DNA of 64,000 nt from contig NZ_ML769313.1 in assembly GCF_009720365.1 (NCBI RefSeq), positions 606,591 to 670,590 on the forward strand, written 5' to 3'. The stretch is from Catellatospora paridis. Lineage in GTDB: Bacteria; Actinomycetota; Actinomycetes; Mycobacteriales; Micromonosporaceae. The notes beneath the pieces were generated by a model. That model was not told the DNA's origin and searched no databases. It saw nothing but the letters and a program-made list of their open reading frames with translations. Every line of letters begins with the position of its first letter. Positions within the stretch are counted from its first letter, which is position 1. Positions 58,499 to 64,000 of the stretch are shown here, piece by piece. Made by a program: the position numbers and the translations under genes.

Positions 58499-60400
58499 TC
58501 AGGCGCGGCAGGGGGTGCCGGTGGGGTGGGTGGGGGTGCCGGTGATGCCGACTTTGGACTCGCCGATGACGACGTCGGTGAGCAGGGTGTCCAGGAGCAG
58601 GGCCTGCTGGGTGACGCCGGTGGCGGTGGTGGTGGTGCTGTTGAGTTTCAGGCTGCCGACCACCAGCGGGATGGTGAGGGGGCCGCTGCCGATCGTCACC
58701 GTCGCACCGTTGATCTTCAGGCTGGAGATGGTGGACGAGCCCGCGAACTGCGGGACCAGCCCGCCGGGTCCGGCCACGCAGGTCGCCGAGGCGGTCGAGT
58801 TGATGTAGCCGACCTCGATGGTGACCAGGCCCGCGACGGTGATCTTCGTGGAACCCGCGGCCGCGGTGGAGACGGCCTTGTCGCCCGCTGCCGGTGCGCT
58901 GCTCTGGCTGTTCGGGGTCAGGTCGGTGCTCGCGGACAGGCCCGTCGTCTTCACGGTGACCAGGCCCGCGTTGAGCGTGTTGTCGGGGCCGGTCGCGGTG
59001 GCGTCCACGCACGGCGAGTTGGCCGGGTTGGCCTGGGCCGAAAGCTGTCCGGCCAGGTTCAGCGCGGTCGCCGAGCAGGTGAAGACGCCGTCGCGGTCGT
59101 TGTCCACGATGGTCGCCTCGCCGGACGGATCGGTCAGCGCCGCACCGCTCGGCGAGCTGAGGCCCAGCTTGAAGGTCTCGTTGAGCTCGTCGATCGCGTC
59201 GTCGGCGATCGGCACGGTGACCGTCTTCAGCGTCTCGTTCGGCGAGAACGTGAGCAGGCCGCTCTTGGCGGTGTAGTCGGCGGCCCCGGCGGTGCCGGTG
59301 GTGGTCGCGTAGCTCACGCTCACCGGGAACGGTGCCGGGCTGGACAGGGTGACGGTGAAGTCGACCGTGCCGGCCCCCTCGTTGACCTGGACGTCGTACA
59401 CGCTCAGGCCGGGCACGTGCACGGTCAGGGTCTGCACGTACCCGCGGCTGGCGCCGTCGATGAGGAAGTCGACCTCGCACTGGAAGGTGCCGCCGGCGGC
59501 CTCGCCGTCCACATTGACGGTCTCGCTGAACGCCGCGTCGTCACCGCTGGTCACGGTCCGCGACGCGGGAGACAGCGACACCGACAGTGGATCGTCGCAG
59601 TCCACGCTCGGGGTGACCGTCACCTCGATGGCCTGGATGCCCGCCAGGATCGCGTCGGCGACCTGGTTGGCCGGCACGTTGTCCAGGAACACGCCATCGG
59701 TGGCGTCCGTGACGGCCTGGATCTGGCCGTTCTGGTTCAGGCCGCCCGCGCCGACGTTGACCGCGACCACGCGTACGTCGGCCGCCTGGAGTGCGGCGAT
59801 CACCTGGGCGCGGGTGTGCCCGAGGCTCGGCTCGTGCGAGGGCGCGTCGCCGAAGATGACGACGATGCGGGTGCCGCCGGGACGGAACGTGACCGCGCCC
59901 GTGGCGAGTTCGTAGAGGGCGTTGAGGCCGTCCTCGGCGATGTCGCCGCCGCCGCCCGCGCTCCAGGCGTTGACGCCCGCCTGCACCAGCGCCTGGTCCG
60001 CGGTGAGCCCCTGGTTGACGGCGAACGGCGGAGTGTCGTTGACGTCCTTGTAGTTGGCCGCCGCGAACTGCGCGCTGGGCTGCGCGCCGCTGACGGCGGT
60101 CAGGATGGCGGCGGCGTTGGACTTCACGTTGGCGATGGCCCCGCCCATGCTGCCGGTGGTGTCGGCGAGGAACACGATGTCGGGGTTCGGCGGCACGGCG
60201 GGGGTGTGCACGACCTTGGCGATCGTGGCGGAGCCGCCGGGCGGGAGGGTGCGGGTGACGGCGGACGGCTCGACGCCGGGTGCGGCGGCGTACGCCGGCT
60301 GGGCCGGCTGGGAGAGCAGACCCGACGCCGCCAGGGCGGCCACCGTCAGGACACTCACGCCCCACCGGTGGGTAGCCTTCCGCCTGTGCAGGTGCAACAT
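58499..60400 (-). CDS. Secreted VWA / Calx-beta / choice-of-anchor-P-like protein
   Basis: A 633-aa exported protein. The signal peptide is about 1-38 (SVLTVAALAASGLLSQPAQPAYAA). The VWA domain (about 75-265) has the metal site DTTGSMG and later GGGGDIAEDGLNALYEL and VVIFGDAPSH. A beta-sandwich follows, then a Calx-beta module (about 365-455: VNEGAGTVDFTVTLSSPAPFPV; ADYTAKSG; VTVPIADD). The C-terminal domain resembles choice-of-anchor P (ATGPDNTLNAGLVTVKTTG). No LPXTG or final membrane helix is seen. Probably a calcium-dependent adhesion or surface protein. ATG 60400 has AAAGGA 8 nt upstream. Confidence 0.88.
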   Translation of the reverse strand: MLHLHRRKATHRWGVSVLTVAALAASGLLSQPAQPAYAAAPGVEPSAVTRTLPPGGSATIAKVVHTPAVPPNPDIVFLADTTGSMGGAIANVKSNAAAILTAVSGAQPSAQFAAANYKDVNDTPPFAVNQGLTADQALVQAGVNAWSAGGGGDIAEDGLNALYELATGAVTFRPGGTRIVVIFGDAPSHEPSLGHTRAQVIAALQAADVRVVAVNVGAGGLNQNGQIQAVTDATDGVFLDNVPANQVADAILAGIQAIEVTVTPSVDCDDPLSVSLSPASRTVTSGDDAAFSETVNVDGEAAGGTFQCEVDFLIDGASRGYVQTLTVHVPGLSVYDVQVNEGAGTVDFTVTLSSPAPFPVSVSYATTTGTAGAADYTAKSGLLTFSPNETLKTVTVPIADDAIDELNETFKLGLSSPSGAALTDPSGEATIVDNDRDGVFTCSATALNLAGQLSAQANPANSPCVDATATGPDNTLNAGLVTVKTTGLSASTDLTPNSQSSAPAAGDKAVSTAAAGSTKITVAGLVTIEVGYINSTASATCVAGPGGLVPQFAGSSTISSLKINGATVTIGSGPLTIPLVVGSLKLNSTTTTATGVTQQALLLDTLLTDVVIGESKVGITGTPTHPTGTPCRA

Positions 60401-60504
60401 CTGGCACATCCTTTCGGGCAGCCCGCGTCGTCCGGCGGGTTTGCCGGAGGCGGGCTGCTGGGTGTGCCTAGAGTCAAAGCGATGAATATCCACGCCATCA
60501 ACGC

Positions 60505-60533
60505 TTGACTATCCAGCGTACGCCGACTAAGTG
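60505..60533 (+). promoter_or_regulatory. Candidate forward promoter
   Basis: TTGACT (60505-60510) and TAAGTG (60528-60533) are 17 bp apart in an A/T-rich part of the divergent region between the VWA and nitrilase genes. It would give the nitrilase a leader of about 150 nt. Confidence 0.45.
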
Positions 60534-60686
60534 ACCGCACGTGCGAGCGTGACCGCGCTGCGTGACGGCCGTCGATCGCCCCGTTCGGCGTAACCTGATC
60601 GGACTACGCTGTGCCGGGCCGCGGTGTCGTGAAGTGAATGAGCACCGCGTACACGTATGACGGGTATTCGATAGCGGGGAGTGCCG

Positions 60687-61394
60687 GTGGAACGCAGTCC
60701 GTTGGTGATCGCGGTGGCACAGCCGCCGACGGTGGCGTACGACGTGGCGGCCAACGCCGTGGCGCACGCGGACACGGTGCGCGCCGCCGCCGCCCGGGTC
60801 GTCGTCTTCCCCGAGCTGTCGCTCACCGGCTACCAGCTCGACGCGCCCGCGATCACCGCCGACGACCCGCGGCTGGCCCCGCTCGTCGCGGCGTGCGGCG
60901 ACACCGGTTCGGTGGCGCTGGTGGGCGCGCCCACCTGGGACGGGGCAGGCCACGCGTACATCGCGACGCTGGCGGTGGACGGCGCCGGGGCGCGCGTCGC
61001 CTACCGCAAGGTGCACGTCCACGAATCCGAGCAGCGGTTCAGCTCCGGCGACGGCCCTGCCGTGGTCGAGGTCGACGGCTGGCGGCTGGGCCTGGCGATC
61101 TGCCGCGACATCAAGTTCCCCGAGCACGACGCCGCGACCGCGGACCTGGGCATGCACGTCTACGTCGCATCCGTCGTCGACCACCTGCACGAGGCGCACC
61201 TGGCCGCCGAACGCGGCCGCCGGGTCGCCGCCGACCGGGGTGTCTGGGTCGCCGTGGCGAGCTTCGCGGGTTCCACCGGCGGCGGCTTCGACCAGACCGC
61301 GGGCGGCTCGGCGGTATGGGCGCCCGGCGGCGCCGTGCTGGCCCAGGCGGGTCCCGAGCCCGGCGCGATCGCCCGGGCCACGCTGCGGCCCTGA
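60687..61394 (+). CDS. Nitrilase-superfamily carbon-nitrogen hydrolase
   Basis: A 235-aa soluble amidase-fold enzyme with the catalytic triad: Glu in VVFPELSLTGYQL, Lys in YRKVHVHESE and Cys in LAICRDIKFPEHD. It hydrolyses an amide or nitrile; it is short (the family is usually 260-300 aa) and the substrate is unknown. GTG 60687 is chosen because GGGGA lies 6 nt upstream; a GTG two codons earlier touches that site. Confidence 0.9.
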   Translation: MERSPLVIAVAQPPTVAYDVAANAVAHADTVRAAAARVVVFPELSLTGYQLDAPAITADDPRLAPLVAACGDTGSVALVGAPTWDGAGHAYIATLAVDGAGARVAYRKVHVHESEQRFSSGDGPAVVEVDGWRLGLAICRDIKFPEHDAATADLGMHVYVASVVDHLHEAHLAAERGRRVAADRGVWVAVASFAGSTGGGFDQTAGGSAVWAPGGAVLAQAGPEPGAIARATLRP

Positions 61395-61518
61395 CTTCCC
61401 CCATGCTGCGCTTCCAGCGGTGACGTCGGAGAGGAACTGACCTGCGCCGTCGGCGAGGCGCGGCAAGGCGGGGCAACCAGCCGCGGCATCGACCGGCGGC
61501 CGGCGCGCCCTGTCGCGA

Positions 61519-62169
61519 TCAGGCGCGCAGGTAGGCGAGGACCGCCAGGACGCGGCGGTGGTCGTCGGCGTCGGGCGGCAGGTCGAGCTTGGCGAGGATG
61601 CCCGCGATGTGCTTGGCCACCGCGGCCTCGGTGACGACCAGGCGGCGGGCGATCGCCGCGTTGGAGCGGCCCTCCGCGACCAGGCCCAGCACCTCGCGCT
61701 CGCGCGGGGTGAGCCGGTGCAGCGGGTCGCGGCGGCGGTCCAGCAGCTGGCGGACCACCTCGGGGTCGAGGACGGTGTGCCCGTCGGCGACCCGGACCAG
61801 CCCGTCCACGAACTCGCTCACCTCACCGACCCGGTCCTTGAGCAGGTATCCGGTGCCCGCGGAACGTCCCGCGTCGATCAGCTCCGCGGCGTAGGTCTGC
61901 TCGACGTACTGGCTGAGCACCAGGATCGGCAGGTCGGGCAGTTCGGCGCGCAACGCCAGCGCGGCCCGCAGCCCCTCGTCGCTGAAGCCGGGCGGCATCC
62001 GCACGTCGGTGACGACGATGTCAGGCCGTAGCAGCGGCACCTGCTCGCGCAGCGCGGCGGCGTCGCCGACCGCGGCGGCCACCTCGTGCCCGAAGTGGCG
62101 CAGCAGGCTGGTCAGGCCCTCCCGCAGCAGCACCGAGTCCTCGGCCAGCACCACCCTCAGCGCTCGCAC
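61519..62169 (-). CDS. NarL/LuxR-family response regulator
   Basis: A 216-aa regulator. Receiver: VLAEDSVLLREGL, phospho-acceptor Asp in IVVTDVRMPP, YLLKDRV. LuxR HTH: LTPREREVLGLVAEGRSNAAIARRLVVTEAAVAKH. GTG 62169 has GGAG 6 nt upstream and lies inside the end of the kinase gene (13-nt overlap), so the two are coupled. It probably controls the divergent ABC transporter at 63477. It is a paralogue of the regulator at 27300-27950. Confidence 0.94.
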   Translation of the reverse strand: MRALRVVLAEDSVLLREGLTSLLRHFGHEVAAAVGDAAALREQVPLLRPDIVVTDVRMPPGFSDEGLRAALALRAELPDLPILVLSQYVEQTYAAELIDAGRSAGTGYLLKDRVGEVSEFVDGLVRVADGHTVLDPEVVRQLLDRRRDPLHRLTPREREVLGLVAEGRSNAAIARRLVVTEAAVAKHIAGILAKLDLPPDADDHRRVLAVLAYLRA

Positions 62170-63368
62170 GGCAGCTCCACCCGCAGCAGGGTCGGCCCGC
62201 CGGGCGGGCTGGCCAGCAGCAGCCGACCGCCGACCGCCGCCGCCCGGTCGGCCAGGCCGGTCAGCCCGGTGCCGCGGGCCGGATCGGCGCCGCCCGCGCC
62301 GTCGTCGTGGACCTCCAGCACGAGCCGCCGGTCCTGCGTCCACGCCGCGACCCGGCCGCCGGCCGCTCTGCTGTGCCGGGCCAGGTTGGCCAGCGCCTCG
62401 TTGACTGCGAAGTACGCGGTGACCTCGACCGGTGCGGGCAGCCGCCCGTTCAGGCGCAGGTCGAGCTCGACCGGCACGGGGGAGCGTCCCGCGATGTCAC
62501 GGATCGCGGCGGCCAGCCCGCGGTCGCTGAGCACCTGCGGGTGCACGCCGCGGATCAGCTCGCGCAGCTCGGCCAGCGCCGCCGCGGTCTGCTGCTTGGC
62601 GTCGTCGAGCAGCGGCGCGACCGCGTGCTCGTCGGCGACCTGCAGCCGGGCCAGGCCGAGCGTGACGCTCAGCGCGACGAGCCGCTGCTGCGCGCCGTCG
62701 TGCAGGTCGCGCTCGATGCGGCGGCGTTCGGAGTCGAAGCCCGCGGCCAGCCGCTCCCGCGAGCGCATGACTTCGACCAGGTCGGTGTCGGTCGGCGCCA
62801 GCACCGCGCGGGCGATCGCGGCACGCGCCCCGGCCCAGGCCGTGATCGGGTACGCGGCGAACGGCAGCATGACGAACCCGGCGGCGCACAGCATGGCGGC
62901 GAACCACGGGCCGGCGGGCAGTTCGGCGCCGGGGCCGGACGGCTGCAGCGGGGCCGACATCAGCATCAGCGGCGGGAGCAGCGACAGCAGCACCACGGCC
63001 ACGTCGAGCCACCAGGCCACGCAGGCGCTGAGCACGGCGTACCCGATCTCGCGCCAGGTGCCGGGCTCGCGCAGGCGCAGCGGCGGGCGCGCCGGCAGCG
63101 GGCGGGTGTCGACCAGGCGCAGCCGCCGCCGGTCGAACCCGGCGATCAGCGGCCCGGCGGCCACCACGATCAGCAGCGCGGCCACCAGCAGGCCGATCAG
63201 CGCGGTGCGCCCCGGGCGCAGCAGCTCGATCGCGACCAGCAGCGCCATCGGCAGGGCCGCCGGGACCAGCCCGGCGGCCAGATACACCAGGGACCGCCAC
63301 GGCCAGGCCGAACGCGCCAGCCGCCAGGGCGGGGTCGCGGCGGCGGACAGAGCGGTGCGAGGGGTCAC
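62157..63368 (-). CDS. Membrane sensor histidine kinase (HisKA_3 class)
   Basis: A 403-aa kinase with four or more N-terminal membrane helices (SLVYLAAGLVPAALPMALLVAIEL; LIGLLVAALLIVVAAGPLIAGF; VVLLSLLPPLMLM), the phospho-acceptor ERDLHDGAQQRL and a HATPase (NEALANLARHSRAAGG; DDGAGGADPARGTGLTGL). The sensor region is compact, as in DesK- or LiaS-like proteins that watch the membrane itself. Coupled to its regulator and divergent from an ABC ATPase. Confidence 0.93.
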   Translation of the reverse strand: MTPRTALSAAATPPWRLARSAWPWRSLVYLAAGLVPAALPMALLVAIELLRPGRTALIGLLVAALLIVVAAGPLIAGFDRRRLRLVDTRPLPARPPLRLREPGTWREIGYAVLSACVAWWLDVAVVLLSLLPPLMLMSAPLQPSGPGAELPAGPWFAAMLCAAGFVMLPFAAYPITAWAGARAAIARAVLAPTDTDLVEVMRSRERLAAGFDSERRRIERDLHDGAQQRLVALSVTLGLARLQVADEHAVAPLLDDAKQQTAAALAELRELIRGVHPQVLSDRGLAAAIRDIAGRSPVPVELDLRLNGRLPAPVEVTAYFAVNEALANLARHSRAAGGRVAAWTQDRRLVLEVHDDGAGGADPARGTGLTGLADRAAAVGGRLLLASPPGGPTLLRVELPCER

Positions 63369-63476
63369 CGCACGACCCTAACCTGCACCGATGGCCCGCA
63401 CAGTAGTGCTGGGGCTAGTGCCGATCCTCGCCGTCGCACCAGTGTGCCGGGCCGTGTGTTCGGGTGAGGTGGTCGC

Positions 63477-64000
63477 ATGACATCAACGGCGACGGTCCGC
63501 CTGCACGCGGTCCGCAAGACGTACCGGACCGGTGCGCACACGGTCACCGCACTGGACGGGGTGAGCGCCGAGTTCACCGCGGGCAGCTTCACCGCGGTGA
63601 TGGGGGCGTCCGGCTCGGGCAAGTCCACCCTGCTGCAGTGCGCGGCCGGGCTCGACACCGTCGACAGCGGGCAGATCACCGTCGATGGCACCGACCTGGC
63701 TGGGCTGTCCGAGCACGCCCGTACGCTGCTGCGCCGCGACCGGATCGGGTTCGTGTTCCAGGCGTACAACCTGGTCGGTGCGCTGACCGCGGCGCAGAAC
63801 ACGGCGCTGCCGCTGCGGTTGGCCCGGCGCGCGCCGCAGGGCGCGGCGGTCGCGCAGGCGCTGGCCGAGGTCGGGCTCGCCGAGCGGGCCGGGCACTACC
63901 CGGCGCAGCTGTCCGGCGGGGAGCAGCAGCGGGTCGCCATCGCCCGCGCCCTGATCACCCGGCCGGCGGTGCTGTTCGCCGACGAGCCCACCGGAGCGCT
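63477..64000 (+). CDS. ABC transporter ATPase (MacB/LolD/FtsE type), cut by window end
   Basis: The first about 174 codons of an ATPase: Walker [13 protein letters not shown]-loop [15 protein letters not shown], signature [15 protein letters not shown] and the beginning of Walker B (FADEPTGA). The short Walker A-to-Q-loop layout is that of the MacB/LolD/BceA family, whose permease (FtsX-type) should follow beyond the window. Divergent from a two-component system, it looks like a peptide-antibiotic or lipoprotein export module. ATG 63477 has GAGG about 8 nt upstream. Confidence 0.94.
   Translation, partial: MTSTATVRLHAVRKTYRTGAHTVTALDGVSAEFTAGSFTAVMGASGSGKSTLLQCAAGLDTVDSGQITVDGTDLAGLSEHARTLLRRDRIGFVFQAYNLVGALTAAQNTALPLRLARRAPQGAAVAQALAEVGLAERAGHYPAQLSGGEQQRVAIARALITRPAVLFADEPTGA

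Noticed and set aside
1-64000. CRISPR arrays, tRNA genes, IS elements, prophage or att sites
   Set aside because: I looked for spaced direct repeats, cloverleaf-like sequences, transposase or integrase motifs and found none. A tRNAscan or ISfinder run would be decisive.

Overview
The window is 64 kb of very GC-rich actinomycete chromosome with frequent GTG starts. Strong third-position G/C bias puts long shadow frames opposite most genes. A DUF397 gene beside an XRE/DUF5753 regulator, several secreted cellulases with CBM2/CBM3 and FnIII modules, many TetR and NarL-type regulators, and a recurring GGAAGGGCAYC hairpin suggest a mycelial actinobacterium, most likely Micromonosporaceae. That family assignment is inference. 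I see no tRNA, rRNA, IS element, prophage or CRISPR array.

Layout. 0-5.3 kb: DUF397/XRE pair, then a translationally coupled cNMP-domain histidine kinase and receiver-thioredoxin-reductase fusion, then a small-molecule kinase. 5.3-12 kb: a cellulose block (GH5-FnIII-CBM2, GH9-FnIII2-CBM3) with CebR-like operators, then a secreted vanadium haloperoxidase-type protein. 12-23.7 kb: GH15 trehalase-type enzyme, an unknown anchored protein with twin operators, an APH-fold kinase, a divergent TetR/flavin monooxygenase pair with a decayed LysE gene behind it, two alpha/beta hydrolases, a His-rich CDF metal exporter, an MBL-fold enzyme and a DUF302 protein. 23.7-35.4 kb: two ABC-2 exporter operons, one divergent from a NarL-type two-component system and one behind an acyltransferase, plus a GH29 fucosidase, a DMT-like transporter and two GNATs. 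35.4-44.3 kb: small unknown proteins, an HSL-type esterase, a large unknown LRR-like protein, a UspA/CBS/S1 stress cluster, a TetR/DHA2 drug-efflux module and a copper-storage protein. 44.3-53.6 kb: a CMD-family protein with an ECF41-type sigma factor, another kinase, an HD protein, a thioredoxin-reductase-like enzyme, a divergent TetR/SDR pair, a DUF4062-STAND ATPase and a hydrolase. 53.8-64 kb: GH12-FnIII2-CBM2 with a CebR-like box over its start site, RecQ, a META lipoprotein, a large VWA/Calx-beta surface protein, a nitrilase, and a second NarL-type two-component system divergent from an ABC ATPase cut by the window end.

How it fits together. The three cellulases probably form one regulon: two GH genes lie together and the third is 48 kb away, yet the same LacI-type palindrome precedes the GH5 and GH12 genes. 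Many regulators sit beside or divergent from their likely targets (TetR/FMO, TetR/MFS, TetR/SDR, HK-RR/ABC, ECF41/CMD), and perfect inverted repeats in the intergenic regions are candidate operators. Convergent genes are generally separated by long perfect hairpins. The least explained items are the DUF4062-STAND ATPase, the receiver-Grx-TrxR fusion lacking its redox cysteines, the LRR-like protein at 37.9 kb, and the twin-operator promoter at 13.94 kb.
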